Shown here one piece after another: positions 35,147 through 43,461 of a stretch of 64,000 nt of DNA. The stretch's first letter is position 1; every line of letters begins with the position of its first letter. Position numbers and translations under genes: made by a program. The stretch comes from Croceimicrobium sp965656185. GTDB lineage: Bacteria; Bacteroidota; Bacteroidia; Flavobacteriales; Schleiferiaceae. The stretch spans positions 114,184-178,183 of the forward strand of contig CBFHJH010000005.1 of assembly GCA_965656185.1 (NCBI GenBank). Reading direction: 5' to 3'. Below the pieces are notes generated by a model. The model was not told where the DNA came from, did not search any database, and saw only the letters and a list, made by a program, of their open reading frames with translations.

Positions 35147-36793
35147 TTACATCATACCTGGCATACCACCGCCCATTCCGGCAGCGGCAGCAGCGGCAGC
35201 AGCACCATCATTTTCACCTGGAATTTCGCTAATGGTAGCCTCGGTAGTCAATAACATTCCGGCTACAGAAGCTGCATTCTCCAAAGCAACACGAGTTACT
35301 TTGGTAGGATCGATGATACCTTGCTCGTACATATTACCGAACTCTTCGGTCTTGGCATTGTAACCGTAATCAGCGCTTCCTTCTTTCACCTTATTGATGA
35401 TTACAGAAGCTTCCTGTCCGGCGTTCAATGCGATTTGACGCAAAGGCTCTTCGATGGCGCGGTGTACGATGCGGATACCGGTGGTTTCATCGTCATTCTC
35501 ACCACTTAGGTCCTCTAAAGAGAGAGCAGCACGCACTAAGGCCACACCACCACCAGGAACGATTCCTTCTTCGATAGCGGCGCGTGTAGCTGCTAAAGCA
35601 TCGTCAACGCGGTCTTTCTTCTCTTTCATTTCAACCTCAGAAGCGGCACCTACGTAAAGTACAGCTACCCCACCGGCTAATTTAGCCAAGCGCTCTTGCA
35701 GCTTTTCTTTGTCGTAGTCTGATGTGGTAGACTCGATCTGAGCTTTGATCTGATTTACACGACCTTCGATCGCCTCGGCGTCTCCTGCTCCGTTTACTAC
35801 GGTAGTATTGTCTTTGTCGATGGTTACCTTTTCGGCGGTTCCCAACATATCCATGGTAGCGTTCTCTAATTTAAAGCCACGCTCCTCAGAAATTACGGTA
35901 CCTCCAGTAAGAATAGCGATATCTTCTAACATCGCTTTACGACGATCACCAAAGCCTGGTGCTTTCACCGCAGCGATTTTTAAGCTACCGCGAATCTTAT
36001 TCACTACCAAAGTAGCGAGGGCTTCGCTCTCCACGTCTTCAGCAATGATCAACAAAGGACGACCACTCTGTGCTGCTGGCTCCAATACTGGAAGCAATTC
36101 CTTCATATTGCTGATCTTCTTATCGTAGATCAAAATATGTGGGTTCTCCAAGTCAGCGATCATTTTTTCGCTGTCGGTCACGAAGTAAGGTGAAAGGTAA
36201 CCCCGATCGAATTGCATACCTTCAACTACGTCTACGTAAGTCTCGGTTCCTTTAGCTTCTTCAACGGTAATAACTCCTTCTTTCTTCACTTTTCCCATCG
36301 CTTCGGCGATCAACTTTCCGATGGCCGAATCATTATTGGCAGAAATAGAGGCTACCTGCTCGATCTTATCGTAGCTATCACCCACTTCCTGACTTTGGGA
36401 ACGTAAGTTCTCGATAATAGCCTGTACCGCTTTATCTACACCACGTTTTAAATCCATGGGAGCAGCACCAGCCGCTACGTTCTTCAAACCTTGATTGAAG
36501 ATCGCTTGCGCTAAAACAGTAGCAGTAGTAGTACCATCACCGGCCACGTCGGCAGTTTTGCTCGCTACTTCCTTCACCATCTGAGCACCAATGTTCTCGA
36601 TCTTATCTTCTAACTCAATCTCCTTGGCAACGGTTACCCCGTCCTTAGTAACATGAGGAGCACCAAAAGACTTTTCGATGATCACATTGCGCCCTTTAGG
36701 ACCTAAAGTAACTTTTACCGCATTGGCCAAAGCATCAACGCCATTCTTAAGGCCATCGCGTGCTTCTAAATTGAATTTAATCTCTTTTGCCAT
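35147..36793 (-). CDS. groEL: 60 kDa chaperonin GroEL
   Basis: 548 residues, full length. Landmarks are the N-terminal nucleotide-binding TLGPKGRNVII and DGTTTATVLAQAI, the apical domain KISNMKELLPVLE, the equatorial VEEGIVPGGGVALVR and the flexible GGM-type tail AGMGGGMPGMM. It folds cytoplasmic proteins in an ATP-driven cage with GroES. It is preceded by groES 28 nt upstream on the same strand and followed by a terminator. Confidence 0.97.
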   Translation of the reverse strand: MAKEIKFNLEARDGLKNGVDALANAVKVTLGPKGRNVIIEKSFGAPHVTKDGVTVAKEIELEDKIENIGAQMVKEVASKTADVAGDGTTTATVLAQAIFNQGLKNVAAGAAPMDLKRGVDKAVQAIIENLRSQSQEVGDSYDKIEQVASISANNDSAIGKLIAEAMGKVKKEGVITVEEAKGTETYVDVVEGMQFDRGYLSPYFVTDSEKMIADLENPHILIYDKKISNMKELLPVLEPAAQSGRPLLIIAEDVESEALATLVVNKIRGSLKIAAVKAPGFGDRRKAMLEDIAILTGGTVISEERGFKLENATMDMLGTAEKVTIDKDNTTVVNGAGDAEAIEGRVNQIKAQIESTTSDYDKEKLQERLAKLAGGVAVLYVGAASEVEMKEKKDRVDDALAATRAAIEEGIVPGGGVALVRAALSLEDLSGENDDETTGIRIVHRAIEEPLRQIALNAGQEASVIINKVKEGSADYGYNAKTEEFGNMYEQGIIDPTKVTRVALENAASVAGMLLTTEATISEIPGENDGAAAAAAAAGMGGGMPGMM

Positions 36794-36821
36794 TTCTTTC
36801 TAAATTTTTCGAATGATTAGA

Positions 36822-37189
36822 TTAACCGATAACTGCATAAATATCTGCCTCACGCATGATCAAGTAGTCTTNNNNNNNNNNNNNNNNNNNNNNNNNNNNN
36901 NNNNNNNNNNNNNNNNNNNNNNNNNNNNNNNNNNNNNNNNNNNNNNNNNNNNNNNNNNNNNNNNNNNNNNNATCTCCGTACCGCCGTACTTTCCATAAAG
37001 TACTACGTCACCTACTTTAACGGTCATAGGCTCGTCGGCCTTTCCCGCTCCTACTGCCACAACAGTTCCTTGTTGCGGTTTCTCTTGGGCAGTGTCAGGA
37101 ATAATAATTCCAGAAGCGGTGGTGGTCTCGGCAGCGCTAGGCTCTACCAAAACACGGTCTGCTAAGGGTTTTAAATTGATATCAGCCAT
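36822..37189 (-). CDS. groES: 10 kDa co-chaperonin GroES (C-terminus hidden by an N run)
   Basis: The first 72 codons read normally (PLADRVLVEPSAAE; KVGDVVLYGKYGGTE). A run of 100 N at 36872-36971 then puts the remainder out of frame, so an automatic translation ends falsely in KTT. The correct frame after the run reads KDYLIMREADIYAVIG and stops at 36822, the proper GroES C-terminus. By family length (~93 residues) only about 14 bases are truly missing. GroES caps GroEL. Directly upstream of the gene is a palindromic region (37274-37313) that may hold a heat-shock operator. Confidence 0.93.
36872..36971. other. Run of 100 N in groES
   Basis: Placeholder longer than the missing sequence; the reading frame requires the true gap to be 2 mod 3, about 14 nt by family length. 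Confidence 0.85.
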
Positions 37190-37236
37190 TTTCGACTTTG
37201 TTATTTAGTTAGAGTTGTAATTTTGAATTAGCATTA

Positions 37237-37253
37237 GACAGAAAATGTGCCAA
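37237..37253 (-). promoter_or_regulatory. Weak sigma-54-like -24/-12 element before groES
   Basis: On the minus strand TTGGCAC is followed after 4-5 nt by CTGTC, about 48 nt before the groES ATG. The -24 half matches well, but the -12 half lacks the invariant GC, so this is a poor match. Confidence 0.2.
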
Positions 37254-37274
37254 CTTAATTAAGGCATTTTTTTA

Positions 37275-37313
37275 TGGCAGAATGACAGAATACCTTGTCA
37301 GTTAGCTGACAAG
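37275..37313. promoter_or_regulatory. Candidate operator upstream of groES: palindrome plus direct repeat
   Basis: A perfect 8-bp palindrome CTTGTCAG-TTAG-CTGACAAG (37294-37313) sits next to two copies of TGRCAGAA (37275-37282 and 37283-37290). The TGRCA/TGTCA core repeats four times in 39 bp. It is not a CIRCE element. It lies between the divergent groES and bcp genes, so it could act on either. Confidence 0.45.
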
Positions 37314-37400
37314 CCGCCTTTATTCCCCCTTCTCCAAAAGAAGCTCCTGCCACTGCCGCAACATTTTTCTGACTAAAGGGTTAAGAAAGAAAACTAAACT

Positions 37401-37862
37401 ATGACACATCTCAAAGCGGGAGATCAAGCGCCCGATATCCAAGCTAAAGACCAAAATGGCAACGATCTAAACTTGAGCGACTTTCGCGGAAAAAAGGTGA
37501 TCCTCTACTTTTACCCCAAAGACGACACCCCTGGCTGCACAGCCGAAGCCTGTAATTTCCGCGATAACTATAGCCTCCTTCAGGAGAAAGGTTTTGCCAT
37601 AATCGGTGTCAGTGCCGACAATGAAACCAAGCATCAAAAATTTAGTAATAAATATGAGCTACCTTTCCCCCTTATTCCCGACACCGAGAAAGAAGTGATT
37701 CAAGCCTATGGAGTATGGGGCCTAAAGAAATTTATGGGTCGTGAATACGAGGGGATCCACCGTGAGACTTTCGTGATCGACGAAGAAGGGAAGATCGAGA
37801 AGGTCTACACCAAGATCAAGACTAAAGAAGCTACCGAGCAGATCTTGGCCGACTTTAATTAA
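37401..37862 (+). CDS. bcp: Thioredoxin-dependent thiol peroxidase (BCP-type peroxiredoxin)
   Basis: 153 residues, one AhpC/TSA domain. The peroxidatic Cys lies in DDTPGCTAEACNFRD, with a second Cys five residues later as in atypical 2-Cys E. coli BCP. It reduces hydroperoxides in the cytoplasm using thioredoxin. It is a single-gene unit, divergent from groES and closed by its own terminator at 37882. Confidence 0.95.
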   Translation: MTHLKAGDQAPDIQAKDQNGNDLNLSDFRGKKVILYFYPKDDTPGCTAEACNFRDNYSLLQEKGFAIIGVSADNETKHQKFSNKYELPFPLIPDTEKEVIQAYGVWGLKKFMGREYEGIHRETFVIDEEGKIEKVYTKIKTKEATEQILADFN

Positions 37863-37881
37863 GACTTTTCATCATATAAAA

Positions 37882-37910
37882 AAACCCGGAAATTCGATCC
37901 GGGTTTTTTT
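37882..37910. terminator. Intrinsic terminator after bcp
   Basis: The 9-bp stem AAACCCGGA/TCCGGGTTT (37882-37890 with 37898-37906) is flanked by A and T runs, so it may serve both bcp and the convergent lipoprotein gene. Confidence 0.9.
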
Positions 37911-37922
37911 TATTCTTTCAAG

Positions 37923-38465
37923 CTACATCAAATACCATTCGATATTGCCCTGGTAGCTAAAACTATACTCCATATTGTTTTCAGCTTGCCCACTTCCCAC
38001 AATGGTATAAGTTCCATTATTCTGGAGCAATTCAAAACTGACCGACTCCACCACAAACCATAGCTGGGTATTATCATGCACCACAGGGTTAATGGAGCAA
38101 TCGCCCAATTTATAATCGAAGTTGAGGCTATCGGTGCTGTAAACTCCTTCCTTCAGGCTTGTGCTATCTGAAGTAATAATGGGAAAGTGCAAGAAATAGC
38201 CGTTGCCGGAAGCCCCCCTTGGAATTCCGCTGGAATCCTTCAATAAGGCCACACCTTCGGTGTAGAGTAAAAAGTCTAGCACTCCTCCATTTCTGGAGTC
38301 GTGGATCACCGCGGCCGACAGCATCTCATCGCGCTCACCGTTTATCACTAGTTCTTGCGGAAATTCCCGCTCGCCCTGCTCATCCTCCGAACAGGCCGAA
38401 AAGGCAAAAAGAATAGTAAAGAACAGGAAAACTTTATTCAAAATAAGCTTATTTGAGATGGACAC
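37923..38465 (-). CDS. Lipoprotein of unknown function (tandem paralogue 1)
   Basis: 180 residues from a GTG at 38465; a TTG nine codons in (38441, giving MNKVFLFFTILFAFSAC) is also a plausible start. Cys25 follows the lipobox FSA. The body is beta-rich, with the pattern GYFLHFPIITSDSTSLKEGVYSTDS. That stretch lines up with GFMLALENWTSDSTALDAGTYNL in the neighbouring upstream gene, showing the two are duplicated paralogues. I do not recognise the family. It follows the paralogue by 7 nt. The pair interrupts the gene order usually seen between secG and groES. Confidence 0.7.
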   Translation of the reverse strand: MSISNKLILNKVFLFFTILFAFSACSEDEQGEREFPQELVINGERDEMLSAAVIHDSRNGGVLDFLLYTEGVALLKDSSGIPRGASGNGYFLHFPIITSDSTSLKEGVYSTDSLNFDYKLGDCSINPVVHDNTQLWFVVESVSFELLQNNGTYTIVGSGQAENNMEYSFSYQGNIEWYLM

Positions 38466-38472
38466 TTACTTC

Positions 38473-38994
38473 CTAATAATAAATAGGCAAGGGACCGTCA
38501 AAAGCAAAACTGACGCTCTTCCCATTAATGGTGCTACCATTGCCCGCTAAGTCATAAGTCGCTCCCTCACGGCTCAACTCAAAACTCATTTCACTACTGG
38601 GAATCGACCACAGGAACTCCCCATTTTGCACATAAGCCAAATCTGAATGAGTAATACCAAAGAGCGCTGGATTGGACGCTAAATTATAAGTACCTGCATC
38701 CAAGGCGGTACTATCGCTGGTCCAGTTCTCCAAAGCCAACATAAAGCCAGTACCACTAACCGAATCGGGGTAACCACCATCATAAAAGATTTGCAGCCCT
38801 TCACTCAAGAGGATTACATCCAAGTTTACCAAATTTGAATCGCCACCGTAAGATAAGATAAAGCCTTCCCTCATGCCATAGTCCTGACCATCTACTTTAA
38901 ATTCGGTACCTGCATTAGCTTGCGGTTCTTCTTCCTCCTTACATGAAATAAAGACCAGAAGGCTTAATAAGACCACGAAAAATTTTGCTTTCAT
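38473..38994 (-). CDS. Lipoprotein of unknown function (tandem paralogue 2)
   Basis: 173 residues from the ATG at 38994 (MKAKFFVVLLSLLVFISC), chosen because it gives a clean lipoprotein signal with Cys18; an upstream in-frame extension would place 12 odd residues before it and would run into the secG terminator. A Glu-rich linker follows the Cys, then a beta-rich domain ending in FDGPLPIYY. It is paralogous to the next gene downstream and probably co-transcribed. Function is unknown. Confidence 0.7.
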   Translation of the reverse strand: MKAKFFVVLLSLLVFISCKEEEEPQANAGTEFKVDGQDYGMREGFILSYGGDSNLVNLDVILLSEGLQIFYDGGYPDSVSGTGFMLALENWTSDSTALDAGTYNLASNPALFGITHSDLAYVQNGEFLWSIPSSEMSFELSREGATYDLAGNGSTINGKSVSFAFDGPLPIYY

Positions 38995-39015
38995 TTTTAA
39001 GATTTGACCAAAAAT

Positions 39016-39044
39016 AAAAAGCCGTCCCATTGGAACGGCTTTTT
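39016..39044 (-). terminator. Intrinsic terminator of the miaB-secG operon
   Basis: The 10-bp stem AAAAAGCCGT/ACGGCTTTTT (39016-39025 with 39035-39044) ends with a U-run on the minus strand, 22 nt past the secG stop. Confidence 0.85.
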
Positions 39045-39065
39045 TAACATTATTTAGGATTTCCC

Positions 39066-39440
39066 TTATTCGGTCTCTTCCTCAGAAGTACCTGGTTGGG
39101 GTTGTCCACTTACACCAGCTGGTAATTCAAAATTCTGTCCTTGCGGAGCAGCTGGAGTTGCAATATCTACATTTTCGGTAGCCGATTCTGGTAATTCTCC
39201 TTCGCTACTTCCTGGGGTAACCACGATGTTAGCCGCCATCACCAATACCACAAGTACGATGGCCAATGCCCAAGTACCGCGATCTAGGAAGTCGGTCGTT
39301 TTCTTAACTCCGCCGAATAATTGCGTACCGCCTCCGCCGAAAGAAGAGCTCAAACCGCCTCCTTTGGGGTTTTGTACTAAAACGATCAAAGTCAATAATA
39401 TACAGGTAATAATAATCAGTGTGGTCAATAACAGGGCCAT
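39066..39440 (-). CDS. secG: Preprotein translocase subunit SecG
   Basis: 124 residues. Two membrane segments lie at about 2-21 and 55-73, separated by the conserved VLVQNPKGGGLSSSFGGGGTQLFGG loop region (cited here only as its family hallmark, about residues 21-45). A Pro/Gln/Glu-rich C-terminal tail of ~45 residues follows. SecG is a non-essential part of SecYEG that helps protein export through the inner membrane. It is last in the miaB operon, 11 nt after the acidic TPR gene. Confidence 0.93.
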   Translation of the reverse strand: MALLLTTLIIITCILLTLIVLVQNPKGGGLSSSFGGGGTQLFGGVKKTTDFLDRGTWALAIVLVVLVMAANIVVTPGSSEGELPESATENVDIATPAAPQGQNFELPAGVSGQPQPGTSEEETE

Positions 39441-39451
39441 AATCTTATCTA

Positions 39452-41692
39452 TTAATTGCTCTTAGCCAGTTTTTTAATCTCCAAAATTTGGCTGGCAAAG
39501 AAACTACTTTTTTCGGGATATTTCAACTTAAGTATTTCATAGGCTTGAATCGCCTTCTTGTAGTGCTTTTGCTTAATGTAAACTTTGGCTAAAGTTTCGG
39601 TCACCATTCCCAGGCCATCGCTCTCTTCACGCTCCGGCACCGGATTATTTACACTGGCACTTTTGCTGGCTGCCGCCTGCCTACTCTGCTTTTTTAAGTC
39701 CGGTAATTTCTCCACAAAAGAATCCAGCAAGTCAACCTTGGCCTTCACTTCTTCGCGCGGACCACCTTGTGCTTTGCCTTCCTTGACTTTCTGCAACCAC
39801 TCGCTAAATGAAAAGGCTTCACTCTCCTCTTCTTTCGTAGTGTTTTCTTCCGGGACTTCTTCTAATTCTTCTTTCGCTTCCGCGGAAGGAACTTCAGCTA
39901 CACTTTTTGACTCGGCTTCCGCTCCTTCTGTTTTGCTACTTTCTTCCAACTCGGCTTCCGCATCGCTGTCGGCCAGATCTTCAACTCCGTCCTCTTCTTC
40001 CGGTACCGCCGTGTTTTCTTCCGCCTCGGCAGTTTCATCTCCCGAAACCGAACTTTCTATAGTTTCTTCCGCCGCCGGCTCGGCTAATTCCTTTTCCTCC
40101 GCGTCCTCAGCAGTCTCGGCAAAATTTAACTGCTTCGCCTCTTCTTCTAATTTTCGCAGGCGCTCTTCACGCATCGCATTGAGGCGATTCATATCTAGCT
40201 TAGAGCTAGGATCGGATTTCAATTGTGCCGCTAATCTTTCAATGCGCTTGATTTCCGAATCAAGCTCATCTTCGGCTTCATCTTCCTCCTCTTCCTGCGT
40301 TTCACTTTCCGTTTCAGAGGCGGTCTCCGGTTCTTTTGCCTCCGACCGGGCCTCTTTTTGTTCTATAGCCTCGGCCTTCTCTTCATCCTCCGCCGCGGTC
40401 TCTTGCTCCTTCTCTGCCGAGTCCTCCATTTCTTCTGGCTCATTGTATTCAGCAGACTCAGCTACTTCGTCCTGTTCCTTTGGTTCGTCCTCCTCAGACT
40501 CCAATTCGATCGCAAAGACATGGTCTTCGTCTAAAGGCAGTTCGGTCATTAAAGACTCCAAACGCTTATGTTCTTCCATCAAGGCTTCGAGCTCCTCATC
40601 GGTCAGCGCATCACTCTCCTTCAAAGCTTCTAAGCGGTCGCGAATGATCCGGATGCGGGTGGTCAAGGCAATATCACCTTGATCTTGGGCCTCCGACTTC
40701 TCTGCTACTTCTTCCTTCGAATCGACGTCCTCGGTCTTAGGCTCCTCTTGAGCTTCATCCGATACCAATTCCTCCTCAGATTCCTGCCCTACTTCTGCGG
40801 TAGACTCCTCGGGCTTACCGAATTGCGATTCATGACGTCGCTGCACCNNNNNNNNNNNNNNNNNNNNNNNNNNNNNNNNNNNNNNNNNNNNNNNNNNNNN
40901 NNNNNNNNNNNNNNNNNNNNNNNNNNNNNNNNNNNNNNNNNNNNNNAGGGAAGCGATATCAATGGGTTCGTCTGGTGAATTTTGGGAGTCAGTTGCTTTC
41001 TCGGTAGTACTTTCTGAAAACAATTTTTCCGATACCCCGCTTTTACGTTCGGCCTCGAACTGGGCCCGGATCGCTTTATTACGTTCCAAGATGGCCTTCA
41101 CGCGATCCTGCGGACTTAGTTCACTGAGGTCTGGTAAAGGTGGAATTTCTTCTTTTTGCTGAGCTGCTTCCTGAGCCGCTAATTCTTCTTCGCTCGGTTT
41201 GTCGATCTGGGGTGACTTTGTTTCCGCCACTACCGTATCTAAATTCTGAGCTATTTCAAGGCTTTCTTCTTCCGCATCTTCCTCTTCCGGCTCGGGACTT
41301 ACTTCTTCCTCTTCAATTGGAACTTCCGATGCTTGTTCTTGTGCAGCTTGCACTGCCTCTAAGTCGATTTTCTGCGTTTCAGCCTCTAATTCTTCCTCTT
41401 TTTGCGTCGGCACCTCCTCGCTTACCACCGATAATGGGGTAGGATTGATCGAGGGCTTGGGCTTATTTTCAAAGAGCTCGAATAAGACCGAACGATCGTT
41501 AGATAAAGCTGCCGCTCTACCTAATTGCTGATTGAATAAATGCCCCGAAGAATAGCGTAACCGCAAGCCATAAAGCAGCTGAATCACCTGAGAATAAGGA
41601 TATTGCTCCGCAAGTTCTCGCAGATCATCAACCTCAAATTCCTCTACGGTATAAGGTTCGGCTAGCAGCTTTATGAATTCTTCAGTTCTCAA
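39452..41692 (-). CDS. Acidic protein with TPR-like ends and a very long Glu-rich centre
   Basis: About 713 residues once the 99 N at 40848-40946 are removed; joining the flanks gives PIDIASLVQRRHES in frame. The N-terminal ~80 residues (EFIKLLAEPYTVEEFEVDDL) look helical and TPR-like. The C-terminal ~55 (LAKVYIKQKHYKKAIQAYEI) form a clear TPR. The centre is hundreds of Glu, Ala, Ser and Lys residues, low-complexity and likely disordered or long helix; FSFSEWLQKVKEGK is a conserved-looking island. There is no signal peptide. It is typical of Bacteroidota to find such a gene between lptE and secG, but its function is unknown. Confidence 0.75.
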   Translation of the reverse strand: MRTEEFIKLLAEPYTVEEFEVDDLRELAEQYPYSQVIQLLYGLRLRYSSGHLFNQQLGRAAALSNDRSVLFELFENKPKPSINPTPLSVVSEEVPTQKEEELEAETQKIDLEAVQAAQEQASEVPIEEEEVSPEPEEEDAEEESLEIAQNLDTVVAETKSPQIDKPSEEELAAQEAAQQKEEIPPLPDLSELSPQDRVKAILERNKAIRAQFEAERKSGVSEKLFSESTTEKATDSQNSPDEPIDIASXXXXXXXXXXXXXXXXXXXXXXXXXXXXXXXXXXVQRRHESQFGKPEESTAEVGQESEEELVSDEAQEEPKTEDVDSKEEVAEKSEAQDQGDIALTTRIRIIRDRLEALKESDALTDEELEALMEEHKRLESLMTELPLDEDHVFAIELESEEDEPKEQDEVAESAEYNEPEEMEDSAEKEQETAAEDEEKAEAIEQKEARSEAKEPETASETESETQEEEEDEAEDELDSEIKRIERLAAQLKSDPSSKLDMNRLNAMREERLRKLEEEAKQLNFAETAEDAEEKELAEPAAEETIESSVSGDETAEAEENTAVPEEEDGVEDLADSDAEAELEESSKTEGAEAESKSVAEVPSAEAKEELEEVPEENTTKEEESEAFSFSEWLQKVKEGKAQGGPREEVKAKVDLLDSFVEKLPDLKKQSRQAAASKSASVNNPVPEREESDGLGMVTETLAKVYIKQKHYKKAIQAYEILKLKYPEKSSFFASQILEIKKLAKSN
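40848..40946. other. Run of 99 N, probably a zero-length gap
   Basis: Flanks join in frame as Ile-Ala-Ser-Leu-Val-Gln-Arg-Arg. Confidence 0.8.
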
Positions 41693-42193
41693 TTACCAAT
41701 TACCAATCGACTGGTTTAATATGTTCTCCGAAAGCTCTTGCGCTACCTGGTCGTGCAGCTCCGCTTCGATTTGGTTAATATCCTGATTTGCATCGAAATC
41801 CACAAATCGAGAAAATTTGCGTTCAAAGCCCTTCTTAGGCTCCTTCTCATTAATGTAGATCACGTTCACTTCCACCGTTAAACGGTTTTGTGCCACAGAT
41901 CCTAATTCGGAGGCTTGCGCGTTAATGGGATCGATCGAATAGCGAGTGATCGAACCCATGAATTGCAAGTCTCCACCCCGACTCACCAGCTCCAAAGGAG
42001 TTTGCTGCACAAAAATATCCCGCAATTTCTCAGAGAAGATCTGCGAAAGCTGGGGTTTTACCAATTCGGCATTATTAGGAAAGTTATCGATGCTTACGGT
42101 CTTGGCATCACCCACATCTCCCCCGGTAAAAGAATAGCCGCCATTGCAGGCTGAAAGCCCTAAGCAGAGTAGAGCAAAGACCAGGATTCTCAT
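41693..42193 (-). CDS. lptE: LPS assembly lipoprotein LptE
   Basis: 166 residues. A lipoprotein signal has Cys16 (LGLSAC), followed by GGYSFTGGDVGDAKTVSI, which is typical of Bacteroidota LptE. The protein would sit in the outer membrane and plug LptD for LPS insertion. It overlaps the sigma-54 activator gene by 4 nt and directly abuts the acidic TPR gene. Sequence similarity to E. coli LptE is low, so the call rests on the start region and the conserved gene order. Confidence 0.85.
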   Translation of the reverse strand: MRILVFALLCLGLSACNGGYSFTGGDVGDAKTVSIDNFPNNAELVKPQLSQIFSEKLRDIFVQQTPLELVSRGGDLQFMGSITRYSIDPINAQASELGSVAQNRLTVEVNVIYINEKEPKKGFERKFSRFVDFDANQDINQIEAELHDQVAQELSENILNQSIGNW

Positions 42194-43461
42194 AAGTTAT
42201 ACTGTTTGATCTTGCGGTAAAGGGTCCGCTCCGAAATACCCAATTCCTTAGCGGCGTCTTTGCGCTTGTTATTATTGCGGTCCAAGGCCTTTTTGATCAT
42301 CTCCAGTTCCTTCTCTTGTAAGGTCAATGGCTCATCTTCTACCAAATCATGGCTGGCATCGTACACACGATCTTGTATTTCGGCTTCTTCGCCGGTGTAG
42401 ATCGGTAAATAGGAAGAAGGCAATTCTTTCTCTTCGCTTGCCTGCGCTTCTATGGCCTCGTCTTCTTCGTAAATACGTTTGATCAAGGAACGGTTATCGC
42501 TTTTCCATTCTTCCGAGATCTCTTCATTTTGCATCAATTCGCCGGTCAGTTTTTTCAGATCGGCAATATCCTTTCGCATATCAAAGAGGATCTTATACAA
42601 GATCTCACGTTCGTTGCTGAAGTCGGATTCACTCAAAGGCTTATCTTCCTTGTATAAGGCTGGTAATCCGCCGCGGCCCGAATCCGGTAAATAATGCATT
42701 ACCGTTGCCGCATTGATCGCCTTTTCATGCTCGATTACCGAGATCTGCTCGGCTAAATTTCGCAGCTGACGAATATTACCGGGCCAGTGGTAATTGCGTA
42801 AAACCCCTACGGCTTCTTCGTCGAGACGCACCGGAGGCACGTGGTATTTATCGCCAAAGTCGGCCGCAAACTTGCGGAAGATCAAATGAATATCATCCTT
42901 GCGCTCGCGCAAAGGTGGTAAGTGGATCTCTACGGTATTAAGCCGGTAATAAAGGTCTTCGCGAAATTTTCCTTTTTGGATCGCTTCCACCATATCTACA
43001 TTGGTAGCCGCTACGATACGGACGTCGGTCTTTTGGATCTGGGATGAACCTACTTTTATAAATTCCCCTGTCTCCAAAACCCGCAACAAACGCACCTGGG
43101 TGGCCAGCGGTAATTCTCCTACTTCATCTAGAAAAATAGTTCCCCCATCAGCTTCCTCGAAATAACCTTTACGCGTGCCCGTGGCGCCGGTAAAAGCTCC
43201 TTTCTCATGACCGAATAACTCGCTGTCGATAGTGCCTTCTGGAATAGCACCGCAGTTTACCGCAATGTATTTATTGTGTTTACGGTGGCTTTGCGAATGA
43301 ATAATACGCGGAATAGCTTCTTTACCTACCCCACTTTCACCCGAAACCAAAACCGAAATATCGGTACCCGCCACCTGGAGCGCTTTGTTCAGCGCGCGCT
43401 CCAAACCGGGACTATTTCCAATAATCCCAAAGCGTTGTTTTATTTCTTGAATCGAGCTCAC
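42190..43461 (-). CDS. Sigma-54-dependent transcriptional activator without an N-terminal sensor domain
   Basis: 423 residues. The AAA+ domain starts almost at residue 10, with Walker A GESGVGKE, the sigma-54 contact loop GAFTGAT, Walker B GGTIFLDEVGEL and the sensor region RNLAEQISVIE. A ~100-residue linker leads to a Fis-type helix-turn-helix (AAKELGISERTLYRKIKQYNL). There is no receiver, GAF or PAS domain, so activity is probably set by expression or an unknown partner. It implies the genome has rpoN. It overlaps the upstream small secreted gene and lptE by 4 nt each. Confidence 0.9.
   Translation of the reverse strand: MSSIQEIKQRFGIIGNSPGLERALNKALQVAGTDISVLVSGESGVGKEAIPRIIHSQSHRKHNKYIAVNCGAIPEGTIDSELFGHEKGAFTGATGTRKGYFEEADGGTIFLDEVGELPLATQVRLLRVLETGEFIKVGSSQIQKTDVRIVAATNVDMVEAIQKGKFREDLYYRLNTVEIHLPPLRERKDDIHLIFRKFAADFGDKYHVPPVRLDEEAVGVLRNYHWPGNIRQLRNLAEQISVIEHEKAINAATVMHYLPDSGRGGLPALYKEDKPLSESDFSNEREILYKILFDMRKDIADLKKLTGELMQNEEISEEWKSDNRSLIKRIYEEDEAIEAQASEEKELPSSYLPIYTGEEAEIQDRVYDASHDLVEDEPLTLQEKELEMIKKALDRNNNKRKDAAKELGISERTLYRKIKQYNL

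Noticed and set aside
36872..37189. Truncated or frameshifted groES
   Set aside because: The proper C-terminus is present after the N run; only the run length breaks the frame.
37190..37400. CIRCE element upstream of groES
   Set aside because: No TTAGCACTC-N9-GAGTGCTAA match; the palindrome present is different.
39585..40682. A 365-codon Ser-rich plus-strand reading frame
   Set aside because: It is the antisense shadow of the Glu-rich region of the acidic TPR gene; GAA/GAG codons read as TTC/CTC-TCT in reverse and rarely make stops.
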